Below, piece by piece: positions 25,786 through 35,400 of a stretch of DNA of 49,991 nucleotides. Source of the DNA: an uncultured Prevotellaceae bacterium (GTDB lineage: Bacteria; Bacteroidota; Bacteroidia; Bacteroidales; Bacteroidaceae); contig CAMNIN010000023.1 of the NCBI GenBank assembly GCA_946540735.1, forward strand, positions 1 through 49,991, written 5' to 3'. The notes beneath the pieces are model-generated. The model saw only the letters and a list, made by a program, of their open reading frames with translations. It was not told the origin of the DNA and made no database searches. Every line of letters begins with the position of its first letter. Position 1 is the stretch's first letter. The position numbers and the translations under genes were made by a program.

Positions 25786-27393
25786 ATGATGATGAATTAC
25801 AGACATATCATCTGCGCGTTCAGCGCTGTCTGCTGCCTTTACGGTTGCGCCGACTGGGATGAGCATTATGTCGACCCCACGGTCGAAGGTGCCACCACCA
25901 CCCTCTGGCAGCAACTCAAAGAGAATCCACAACTGAGCGATTTCTGCCAGGTGATGGAGCAGACAAAGGTTTTCAGAATGCATAAAAACACGGCCGTGAG
26001 CTATGCCGACCTGCTCGACGGAGGTCACTCCTTCACGGTGGTGGCTCCCCTCAACGGTACCTTCAACCGCGACTCGCTCCTCTCGCTGGTGCAGACCAAC
26101 CAGGGCGACTCCGTGGTGGAGAAGTTCTTTGTGCTCAATCACCTCTCACGCACGCTGAGGTCGGTCACACCCGAGAGCAACAACATGCTCCTGCTCAACT
26201 CCAAGTATGTGGAGATCGGTCCCGACGGCATAGAAGGTGTCAGGGTGGTCAGCCCCAACATCCCTGCCAAGAACGGTGTGCTCCATGTCACCGAGCGCCC
26301 CTTGCCCTACCGCTATTGCCTCTATGAGGCACTCTGCGACAAGGCAGAGCTGAGCGAGATCGGGCGCAACCTGCGTGTGTATGAGGAGGATTATCTCGAT
26401 CCCGACCGCTCGGTGTCGAGCGGTATCGTGGAGGGAGTGCCCGTCTACGTCGACTCCGTGGTCGTCGAATACAACCGCATGCTGCAGCGCATCGGCTATA
26501 TCGACGCCGAGGACTCCACCTACCTCATGGTGGTTCCCACCAACGAGGGGTGGAATAAAGCATGGGATGAGGCCAGCAAGTATTTCGTCTACGACCAGAC
26601 GGTGCTCAAGCGCGACTCCATCCAGAAATACTGGACCAACCGGGCCCTGCTCGACGATGCCATCTTCAACATGAGTGACCAGAAATCTGTCAACGACTCG
26701 CTCATGTCGGTGCAATACTCCCGCACGCGTCCCGAATACCACGTGTTCTATCATCCCTTCCAGGGCGACGGCATCATGGCGCAAGCCCGGAAAGAGGAAT
26801 GCAGCAACGGTACGCTCTACATCACCAAGGAGTGGCCTTTCACTCCCGAGCAGACCTACTTCACCGAACTCTGGAGCGAGGGTGAGAGCACTTACCTCAT
26901 CACCACCGAGAAAGACTGCACCTATAATGTGCGCTACCTGACAGCCGACAGCATCTCCAAGGGAGGCTACCTCCATGTCGTGCCCCGCACAGCCACCTCC
27001 AACTGGGAGCTCACCTATCGGGTGAACAATACCCTCAGCGGTGACTACGACGTGTGCGCCATCATCCTGCCCAAGACGGTGGACAACCCCAACAACGCCA
27101 ACATGCGCCCCTGCAAGTTCAGGGCCACCATCAACTACGTCGACACCCTGGGAGCACCGGCCTCGTTCAATTGCGACAACGTGCAGTTCAAGACCAACCC
27201 CGAAAAAGTCGACACCGTGGTGCTGGCAGAGAATTTCCACTTCCCCGCCTGCAACTTCGACCAAAGTGACATCAAGGTCTCTGTCAAACTGCAATGCTCC
27301 ATCTTGGCCCGTGAGACCTCTTCCTACTCGCGCGAGATGTATATCGACTGTATTTACCTGAGACCACGAACCTCTAAATCCGAACAACAATGA
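25786..27393 (+). CDS. Fasciclin (FAS1) surface lipoprotein, two repeats
   Basis: A 535-residue lipoprotein with lipobox LYGC (cysteine 21) followed by ADWDEHY. Two FAS1-type units are visible, with H1 segments FTVVAPLNGTF and YLMVVPTNEGW; the first unit ends KNGVLHVTERPLPY. The last ~150 residues form a beta-rich region. Start is the first of three in-frame ATGs (25786, 25789, 25792). It overlaps the second SusC by four bases (ATGA), so it is translationally tied to the second SusCD pair, just as the first FAS1 gene stands before the first pair. Confidence 0.85.
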   Translation: MMMNYRHIICAFSAVCCLYGCADWDEHYVDPTVEGATTTLWQQLKENPQLSDFCQVMEQTKVFRMHKNTAVSYADLLDGGHSFTVVAPLNGTFNRDSLLSLVQTNQGDSVVEKFFVLNHLSRTLRSVTPESNNMLLLNSKYVEIGPDGIEGVRVVSPNIPAKNGVLHVTERPLPYRYCLYEALCDKAELSEIGRNLRVYEEDYLDPDRSVSSGIVEGVPVYVDSVVVEYNRMLQRIGYIDAEDSTYLMVVPTNEGWNKAWDEASKYFVYDQTVLKRDSIQKYWTNRALLDDAIFNMSDQKSVNDSLMSVQYSRTRPEYHVFYHPFQGDGIMAQARKEECSNGTLYITKEWPFTPEQTYFTELWSEGESTYLITTEKDCTYNVRYLTADSISKGGYLHVVPRTATSNWELTYRVNNTLSGDYDVCAIILPKTVDNPNNANMRPCKFRATINYVDTLGAPASFNCDNVQFKTNPEKVDTVVLAENFHFPACNFDQSDIKVSVKLQCSILARETSSYSREMYIDCIYLRPRTSKSEQQ

Positions 27394-30300
27394 GAAAGCA
27401 TATCATATTCGCTTTGCTGCTGGCATCGGCCTCACTGGCCGCGCAGGACATGAAGGATGTGACAGGACAAGTCGTCGATGCCGCCACAGGGAAACCGCTG
27501 GCCGGTGTCATCGTACAGGCCTATGGCGACCCGCGCTACTCGACGCTGACCGACGAGACGGGCAACTACGTGCTCAAGGCCCCCGACCACATCAGGTCGA
27601 TCATCATGAGGGTCGATGGATACAACCTGGAGCAGCGCCCCATCAGCAAGGGCACGGCCAATGGCAAACTCTATCAGGACACGTTCAGCGAGTTGTATAA
27701 GAGCAAGACCACGGCCAACAGTTCCGCCGAGGCTCATCATTTCGAGAACACCTCGAAGGTGAGCATCGACCCGCTCATCGCCCAGCAGTTGGGCGGCGAC
27801 GTAAGGTCGGTCAACATCAGCGGACTGCAAGGACTGGGCAACCGCATGACCGTGGAGGGCATCAATTCCCTCCATGCCAACGCCCAGCCCCTCATCGTCA
27901 TCGATGGCGTGGTCATGGACATGCAATACAACCGCGAGATGCTGCACACGGGTTACTACACCAATATCCTGTCCAACCTCAATGTGAATGACATCGAGCG
28001 GGTGGAGGTGCTCAAGAACGGTACGGCGCTCTATGGCGCCAAGGCCGCCGACGGCGTGATCCTCATCCAGACGAAGCGCAACAAGAGCATGGCTACCAAG
28101 ATCGATGTCACCATCAACGGACAGTATGAGATGGTGCCCAAGCTGCCCAATATGATGGACGCCGAGGACTACCGCCTGTATACCACCCAGCTGCTGGCTG
28201 GCAGGACCAAGACGCTCAGTACGATGAAGTATCTCAACAACGACCCCTCTTATTTCTACTACAAGCAGTATCATAACCAGACCGACTGGACCAAGGAAGT
28301 CTACAAGAACGCTTTCACGCAGAACTACGGCATCAATGTGCAGGGTGGTGACAATATCGCCTCCTACAACCTCTCCGTGGGTTACTCACTGGCCAACAGC
28401 ACGCTGAAGAAGAACGACTTCTCTCGCTTCAACATGAGGCTCAACACCGATATCGAGGTGTTCCGCGGACTGACGGTCAGGTTTGATGCCTCCTACAGCG
28501 ATGTCGACCGCAAGCTCATGGACGACGGCGCCCCCATCGACCCGCTGGAAGGCGTCATCACCTCGCCGGGATTCCTCGGACTGACCAAGGCCCCCTTCCT
28601 CTCACCCTATGCCTTCGACACAGGCGGCAATATCAGCCACTATTTCGCCGAGGCCGATGACTATCTGGAGGGAATGTTCCAGGGCAAGGGCCGTCTGGCC
28701 AACCCCACCAGCATCCTCAAGAACGGTGAGGGCAACAACCGCAACTCCTACGGCAACCGTCTGATCATGTTCTCGGTCACGCCGACCTATAAGATCAACA
28801 GACATCTCAACGTGAATGAGCATTTCACCCTCGGACTGGTCAATACCAACGAGAACTACTACCTGCCGATCCAGGGCGTGCCGACCTTCACCGTGAAAGG
28901 ACTCGATGAGGGAACGACCCTGCAGAATATCGTGCAGAGCCAGACCGCCCGCCAGACCGCCATCCAGAGCGACACCTATATCAACTGGGACAACCGCTTC
29001 GGTGCCCACCACATCGAGTTGCGCGGCGGCATGAGATTCATCAGCAGCGAGTTCAAGTCGACCTCGCAGATCGGCTACAACACCGGCAACGACAAGACCC
29101 CCAACATGAGCAACTCCCTGCAGTTCAAGAACACGGGAGGTGACGACGACAAGACCCGTGAGTTCTCTTGGCATGGCATCGCCGGATATAACTTCGCCGA
29201 GCGCTTCTACCTCAATGGCGGACTCTCGATGCACACCTCGTCACGTATCGGCGACGATGCCTCCGGCCTGCGCCTGGCAGGTGTCGTGTGGGGACTCTTC
29301 CCCAGCGTGGAAGCCGCCTGGGTGCTCACCAATGAGCAATTCCTCGCCGGTGTCAAGGGCATCAACTACCTCAAGTTGAACGCAGGCTTCGATGTCACGG
29401 GCAACGACGACATCGACTATACCGCCTCACGAAGCTATTTCGTGTCCAACCTCATGCTCAACAGTCAGGTGACCGGTCTCTCCATCGGCAATATCGGCAA
29501 CACCCAGTTGAAATGGGAGACCACACGCCGTGTGACCGCCGGACTGGAAGGCAACTTCCTCAACAACCGTCTCGGCTTGCGCTTCAACCTCTTCAAGAGT
29601 TGGACCTCCAACCTCTTGGCACTCAAGCAACTCGCCTGGACCAGCGGACTCCAGCAAAACTGGACCAACGACGGCAAGCTCGAGAATGCCGGTTTTGACC
29701 TGACGCTGAAAGCCAAACTTCTGGCCCTCAAAGACTTCCAATGGGAGGTCGGTGCGTCGGCAGGACATTACAACAACAAGATCACCGCACTGCCCGACGG
29801 GCGTTCGTTCCTCACTGAGGCTTATGGCGCACAGGTGCTCACCCAGGTCGGAGAACCCATCGGCGTCTTCTACGGATGGAAGACCAACGGCGTCTATGCC
29901 AACACCGAGGAGGCCAAAGCCGACGCCCACTGCATCACCACCGCCACCGGCGGACGTTCCTACTTTCAGGCAGGTGACATGAGATTTGTCGACACCGATG
30001 GCAACAAGGTCATCGACGAAGCCGACCGCGGCATCATCGGCGACCCCAACCCCGATGTGTACGGCAACATCTTCACCACCCTCTCGTGGAAGCACCTGTC
30101 GCTCTCCGCCGTGCTCAACTACTCGCTGGGAAATGATGTCTACAACTACCAGCGCTCCCTCCTCGAGGGCGGCAGCCTCTTCATGAACCAGACCACGGCG
30201 ATGAACAATCGGTGGAATGCCGAGAACCAGCATACCGACATCCCAAGGGTCACCTACACCGATCCCATGGGCAACTCCCGTTTCAGCGACAGATGGATCG

Positions 30301-30539
30301 AGGACGGCAGTTTCCTCCGTCTCAGTTCTGTCACGCTGAGCTATTACCTGCCCATCATGAGCACCTACCTCCAAGGTATCACCATCTGGGGCAATGCATC
30401 CAATATCTTCACCATCACCCGATACCTGGGAAGCGACCCCGACAGGGCTCTTCCTGGCAGCGTGCTCACACAGGGCATCGATGCCGGACTGCTCGCTCCG
30501 GGACGTTCCTTCTCGCTGGGTGTCAATATCAACCTCTAA
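27390..30539 (+). CDS. SusC/RagA-type outer-membrane transporter (second, no evident TonB box)
   Basis: A 1049-residue outer-membrane protein. A signal peptide ending SLAAQ is followed by a carboxypeptidase-regulatory-like domain (VTGQVVDAATGKPLAGVIVQ), a plug domain (PLIVIDGVVMDMQYNREM, VEVLKNGTALYGAKAADGVI) and a large barrel ending FSLGVNINL. Unlike the first SusC, the linker between the regulatory and plug domains (about 70-125) has no DEVVV-type TonB box. The sequence is clearly divergent from the first SusC, so the pair is not a recent duplicate. It couples with the SusD at 30552-32252. Substrate unknown, but sharing one operon suggests the two systems work on the same material. Confidence 0.94.
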   Translation: MRKHIIFALLLASASLAAQDMKDVTGQVVDAATGKPLAGVIVQAYGDPRYSTLTDETGNYVLKAPDHIRSIIMRVDGYNLEQRPISKGTANGKLYQDTFSELYKSKTTANSSAEAHHFENTSKVSIDPLIAQQLGGDVRSVNISGLQGLGNRMTVEGINSLHANAQPLIVIDGVVMDMQYNREMLHTGYYTNILSNLNVNDIERVEVLKNGTALYGAKAADGVILIQTKRNKSMATKIDVTINGQYEMVPKLPNMMDAEDYRLYTTQLLAGRTKTLSTMKYLNNDPSYFYYKQYHNQTDWTKEVYKNAFTQNYGINVQGGDNIASYNLSVGYSLANSTLKKNDFSRFNMRLNTDIEVFRGLTVRFDASYSDVDRKLMDDGAPIDPLEGVITSPGFLGLTKAPFLSPYAFDTGGNISHYFAEADDYLEGMFQGKGRLANPTSILKNGEGNNRNSYGNRLIMFSVTPTYKINRHLNVNEHFTLGLVNTNENYYLPIQGVPTFTVKGLDEGTTLQNIVQSQTARQTAIQSDTYINWDNRFGAHHIELRGGMRFISSEFKSTSQIGYNTGNDKTPNMSNSLQFKNTGGDDDKTREFSWHGIAGYNFAERFYLNGGLSMHTSSRIGDDASGLRLAGVVWGLFPSVEAAWVLTNEQFLAGVKGINYLKLNAGFDVTGNDDIDYTASRSYFVSNLMLNSQVTGLSIGNIGNTQLKWETTRRVTAGLEGNFLNNRLGLRFNLFKSWTSNLLALKQLAWTSGLQQNWTNDGKLENAGFDLTLKAKLLALKDFQWEVGASAGHYNNKITALPDGRSFLTEAYGAQVLTQVGEPIGVFYGWKTNGVYANTEEAKADAHCITTATGGRSYFQAGDMRFVDTDGNKVIDEADRGIIGDPNPDVYGNIFTTLSWKHLSLSAVLNYSLGNDVYNYQRSLLEGGSLFMNQTTAMNNRWNAENQHTDIPRVTYTDPMGNSRFSDRWIEDGSFLRLSSVTLSYYLPIMSTYLQGITIWGNASNIFTITRYLGSDPDRALPGSVLTQGIDAGLLAPGRSFSLGVNINL

Positions 30540-30551
30540 TCCTTCCGAAAC

Positions 30552-32252
30552 ATGAAATACCTTTATCGATTCATTACCGTCGTCTGCGTGTCGTGTGTCA
30601 TGGGCAGTTGCGCCGACATGATGGACACCGACTCCGAACTCGTGGAGTTTGAGAAAGACAACACACTCAACCATCCCACCGACTCGGTCTATAGCGTGAT
30701 GGGCATTGTCGGAAAGATGCAGGCCATCGCCGACAGGCAGGTGCTGCTCGGTGAGGTGAGAGGCGACCTGATGATGCCCACCAACGCTGCCTCTGCCGAC
30801 CTGAAACGGCTCTCCTCGTTTGATTTCTCCGTCGACAACTGCTACAATGTGGTGAGCGACTACTATGCCGTGATCAACAACTGCAACTACTTCATCGCCC
30901 ATGTCGATACGGCACTGCAGCGCAGGGGACGCAACCTCTTCACCGCTGAGTATGCAGCCGTGAAGACTTTCCGCGCCTGGGCCTACCTCCAGTTGGTGAA
31001 GAACTACGGAAGGGTGCCCCTCGTCACCGAACCCGTGATGTCGGAGCAGCGCGCCCGTGAGGAGATGGGCAAGGAACGTGTGGGCATCGCCGAGATCTGC
31101 AATTTCTTCATCGACGACCTCAAGCCCTATGCGCTCACCGAACTGCCGCGCTATGGCAATATCGACGGCTACGACTCTCGAAAATTCTTCATCCCCACCA
31201 GGGCACTGCTGGGCGACCTCTGCCTGTGGGCAGGACGCTATGAGGAGGCAGCCACATGGTATCATGACTACCTCACCGACAAGGTCACTCCCCAGCTGAT
31301 GAACTCCCATGCCCGCTCCACCTGGCCTTCCAACGTCACCGAGTTCAACCTGACCTATCCTGTCAGGGGCTACGACGTCTCGTCGCTCGGCGAGAGCCTC
31401 AGTTTCATCCCGATGGAGAGCAGGATCTTCGACGGTGTCGTCAGCGACCTGCCCAATATCTTCAACTCCACCCGGGAGAACAACTACTTCTATCAGATGA
31501 CCCCTTCGCCGGCCATGAAGCGCCTCTCCGCCGCCCAGACCTACTGCATGGAGTACAAGGCAGGTACAGAGACCGACACCGTCTACGTGCCGAAGGTGGG
31601 ACTGCTCGACGATATCATGGCAGGAGACCTGAGACTCTACGCCAACTTCTCGCAGTCGTCGAGAGGCGGGCAGGATGAGTATTCGGAGTTCTCGTCCATC
31701 ATGCAGAGCATCACGAAGATGACGTCGACGCGCATCAACACCTATCGTCTGAACATGATTTACCTGCGCTATGCAGAGGCCCTCAACCGTTCGGGTCTGC
31801 CGCAGTCGGCCTTCGCCGTGCTCAAATACGGCCTGTGCCCGGAGAACATCGTCGAATGTGTCGACAGCCTCGAACAGGTGGCAGCAGGGAAGTTGATCGA
31901 TTTCGATGCCAACATCTTCACCCGCGAGACCGTCATCGGCATCCACTCACTCGGGTCGGGCGACTCCCAGGCCAATGGCCTTTACACCCTCCCCATGCCG
32001 GAGCAGCAGCTCGCATCGCGGCAGGACACCATCAACTACCAGATCCCCCTTGTCGAGGATATGATCATCGATGAGATGGCCCTGGAGGGAGCTTTCGAGG
32101 GCTACAGGTTCTACGACCTCATGCGAGTGGCCTTGCGCCGCAATGCGCCCGAATACCTGGCCGCCCCCATCTCAAGACGAGGAGGCGAGGCCAACGAGAC
32201 GCTCTATACGCTGCTCATGGACCCGAAGAATTGGTATTTGCCCCTTCCCTGA
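30552..32252 (+). CDS. SusD/RagB-type surface lipoprotein (second)
   Basis: A 566-residue lipoprotein with lipobox VMGSC (cysteine 20) and an acidic ADMMDTDSE stretch behind it. The SusD core is visible in AVKTFRAWAYLQLVKNYGRV and in MIDEMALEGAFEGYRFYDLM, the equivalent of the family's E-R/G-x-RFxDLxR signature. It starts 12 bases after the second SusC and is the last gene of the operon, followed by a stem-loop. Expected to be the lid of the second transporter. Confidence 0.93.
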   Translation: MKYLYRFITVVCVSCVMGSCADMMDTDSELVEFEKDNTLNHPTDSVYSVMGIVGKMQAIADRQVLLGEVRGDLMMPTNAASADLKRLSSFDFSVDNCYNVVSDYYAVINNCNYFIAHVDTALQRRGRNLFTAEYAAVKTFRAWAYLQLVKNYGRVPLVTEPVMSEQRAREEMGKERVGIAEICNFFIDDLKPYALTELPRYGNIDGYDSRKFFIPTRALLGDLCLWAGRYEEAATWYHDYLTDKVTPQLMNSHARSTWPSNVTEFNLTYPVRGYDVSSLGESLSFIPMESRIFDGVVSDLPNIFNSTRENNYFYQMTPSPAMKRLSAAQTYCMEYKAGTETDTVYVPKVGLLDDIMAGDLRLYANFSQSSRGGQDEYSEFSSIMQSITKMTSTRINTYRLNMIYLRYAEALNRSGLPQSAFAVLKYGLCPENIVECVDSLEQVAAGKLIDFDANIFTRETVIGIHSLGSGDSQANGLYTLPMPEQQLASRQDTINYQIPLVEDMIIDEMALEGAFEGYRFYDLMRVALRRNAPEYLAAPISRRGGEANETLYTLLMDPKNWYLPLP

Positions 32253-32266
32253 AAGACCTCATGACT

Positions 32267-32296
32267 AACGCAGGTGCTTCATTTTGCACCTGCGTT
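32267..32296 (+). terminator. Stem-loop ending the FAS1/SusCD operon
   Basis: A perfect 11-bp stem (AACGCAGGTGC / GCACCTGCGTT) with an eight-base loop lies 15 bases after the last stop codon. The run behind it is only moderately T-rich, so it may be an incomplete terminator or an mRNA-stabilising end. Confidence 0.7.
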
Positions 32297-32362
32297 GGTC
32301 TCATGTTGTATGACATAAATAATAGGTTACAAATCGAAAAACGCTTTTTGGGGGATATACCT

Positions 32363-32370
32363 TATATTTG
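32363..32370 (+). promoter_or_regulatory. -7 promoter element before the large modular secreted protein
   Basis: TATATTTG fits the TAnnTTTG consensus and lies about 58 bases before the ATG at 32429. No TTTG is seen 19-21 bases upstream. It implies a transcript separate from the FAS1/SusCD operon. Confidence 0.6.
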
Positions 32371-32428
32371 CAACTGAAACTACTTTTGACCTGTAAACAT
32401 TTTTTTAATAATTAATGTATTATTTCTT

Positions 32429-35400
32429 ATGGTAAACCTTTACAAACTATTCATTGCGCTGGCACTATGTGTGTTTGGTGCGACGAACGTCAATGCTGAG
32501 GACACGGTGCCACTGTCACCCGACATGTTCTTTGCATGGGACGGATGGGGAGCCGATGCTCAGAAGACTGGGCCGGCCGATTGTATCTACGTGCTCAATG
32601 AGTCGACAGGACAATGCTATGGTGATCCCTCAGTGATCAACTATGCCGACTTGTCGCTCTATTCCAAACTGATCGTCACCGTGACAGAGGGCACACCGCG
32701 TTTCCTCTTCAACCGCACGGTGGATGAGGGCCAGTACAATGCCAACGAGGCAGAGTCCAACCTTCTGGAGTATCCGAAAAACGGATGGACCGACCGCTTC
32801 TTCACCAAGGACGGCGACGACTATATCGTCGACCTCAAGATGATGACCAAGGAGAAGGGTTTCGCCCACCTGCATGCCATCAAGGGAGCCAACTGGGCCA
32901 ACCTCACTGTCACCAAGATGGAGCTCGTGCCCCAAGGCAAGACCCAGGTCGTGGGATGGACCGACCTCATCACCAATGGCAACCTCGAGGGAGATGACGT
33001 GAGCTGCTTCTACTCCAAGGAGAATGCCGGTTCGCCGTTCCCCTCAGTGATTACTGACGGTGCAGGTGTCGATGAGAGCCGTGGCATCATCGTGCACTCC
33101 GCAGCCGGTGCTGCTCAGGACTGGGACGCCCAGTTCTGGATCAACCTGCCTGAGACGTTGCCCGAAGGCACCAAGTACCGCGTGTCGTTCGCTTACCGCG
33201 CCAGCAAGGACGCTACAGTCGATACACAGGCTCATGCCGATCCCAGTGACTACATCCACTACGAGATGATCGGTTCGCCCAACTTCACCACCGACTGGCA
33301 GGTGTATAATTACGAAGGCACGGTCACTGCTCTGCAAGCAGGCCCCAACGGTAACGGCGGCCTTCTGCACTCTATCGCCTTCAACCTCTCGAAGGACAAG
33401 GCGAATGATATCGACTTCTACTTCGACAACATCAAGTTTGAAGTTTACAAGTATGGCACTGTGGCTGAGTTCAGCGACGATGTGATCCAGATTGACTTTG
33501 GTTTTGAGACCAACATCCCCGAGCTCGTGAAGGCTTGCGGCAAGCGCCGCCTGATGTTCCCGGAGTCATGTGTCTCTGTCAATGTCAAGGGCGATGTGAA
33601 GCCCATCTACTCTGTGGAAGGCTTTGACGACGGCCGTTTCTACATCTTCCTCGACGAGGCTTTGATGCCTTCCGATGAAGTGGAAGTGAGCTTCAGCAAC
33701 CCCAGTGATGCCGCTTATCACCTGACTTACACTTCCGGTCCCGGCGGTGATGTCAACAATTTCACAGGCATCGCCTCATATAGCATGGAGATCCAGGACA
33801 ACGATGGTTATCCCTATGCATTCCTCACCCCGATCATCATGCAGGCCGATCCTGAGGACGGCTCTTTCAACCTGCCCAACAGTCTCAAGGAGATCAAGGT
33901 CGTCTTCGACAAGCTCGTCGACTGCGCTGCCCTGGATGCCAAGCTCGGCAAGGAGAAACTGTCTGTCAGTCCTGCTTCCGGTTTCGCTGAAGAGGTGACC
34001 CTCATCCGCAATTCCGCCAACGACCTCAACAACGGTGAGCACACCGTGACGCTGACAAAGATTTATCCTGAGCTCCGTCTTGATGACTCGATCTATGGCG
34101 AGGAGACTTGGACCATCAACGTGGGTCAGGTAGTCGTTGATCCCAACGACGTGCCGAAGGACATACTGCCCGACTACTTTGCCACAGCTCCGGCCAATGG
34201 TATTCCTGATGGTTATCTCGTCGTCTTCGGCGAGGAGAACCGCGTCGCTCCCAATACCTACTCATCAGGTTCACGTATGTTTGACTTCGCTGCCGGCGGC
34301 GACTTCACCAAGGGCCTTTATTTCCGCAGCGACTATGTGGAGTTTGGTGGCATCGAAGGTTACGCACTCCCGCTGGAGGCAGGCAAGAGATATGACATCC
34401 ACTTCAATGCAGCTGCCTGGAAAGACAATGGCACATACATGAAGTTTGAGGTGCTCAATGCCAACGAGGAGATCGTCTATCAGACCGTGGTGAAGACCGT
34501 GCCCAACGTGAACGGTGTCACCAATGCAGCTGTCACCGGTTCTACCAGTTTCACCACCAAGTTCGTGCCCGAGACCGACGGCAACTACCTGCTCAGATGG
34601 AGACCGGCCACCAATGAGAATGGCGACCAGGGTGGTTTCAATGAGGTGCTCCTGGCCAACCCGAGCGTGAGGTACATGCCCAACATCGCCGGTGTGGAGG
34701 AGACCCAGTTGCTCGCCCTCGCTCTTGAGAATGCCAAGAAGACCTTGGCCGACAATTCCGCCAGCCGTTACAGCGGTCCTGCTTACGACGCCCTGAAGGC
34801 TGCCATCGATAAGTATGAGGCTGAGGGTGCCACCTATACCGCTCCTTCCGCTTACCGCAATGCTGCTGCCGACCTCGACGCCTGCTCACAGGCCCTGAAG
34901 GACCACCGCGCACTCTGCGACACCTACGATCCGCTGCCTGTCCAGGCTCAGAAAATCGTCGATGACAACGCTGAGAAGAAGTTTGCCGCCACAGCACTCT
35001 ATGCCAAACTGAAAGAAGTCGCTGCCAAGTATATCGTCAAGGTGCAGGGCACAGAGATCGACCCGGAGACCGGCGAGGAAGTGCTCGTCGACGAGTACAG
35101 AGCTCTCGAGATCAAGGATGACGCTGAGCTTCAGGCCGCCATCACCGAACTCAAAGACCTGGTCAACACCACTGGCCTGCTCTTCACCGAGGGTGCTTCT
35201 CAGACTTCCGACACCGGTGTGAAGGTGCTCACCGAGCGTCTGCGCCTGGGTGCTGAGGCTCTGAAGAGTCTGGGTGCTGCCGACGACCCGCTTGTCGCTG
35301 CCGCCAACAACGCACTGACCGATGACGACAACCTCGCCCTGGGTATCCAGAACAAGCTGAAGGTGATCCTCTATGAGCAGCTCAAGAACCCCGACAACCA

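Noticed and set aside
29427..31946. An 839-codon minus-strand open frame under the second SusC/SusD genes
   Set aside because: It spans two confidently identified plus-strand genes and shows the same antisense composition. Similar long antisense frames under other genes here were rejected on the same grounds.
16182..32252. Calling the operon a classical polysaccharide utilisation locus
   Set aside because: No glycosidase, lyase, sulfatase or hybrid two-component regulator lies inside it. The GH98-like gene is downstream in another transcription unit, so the substrate class stays open.
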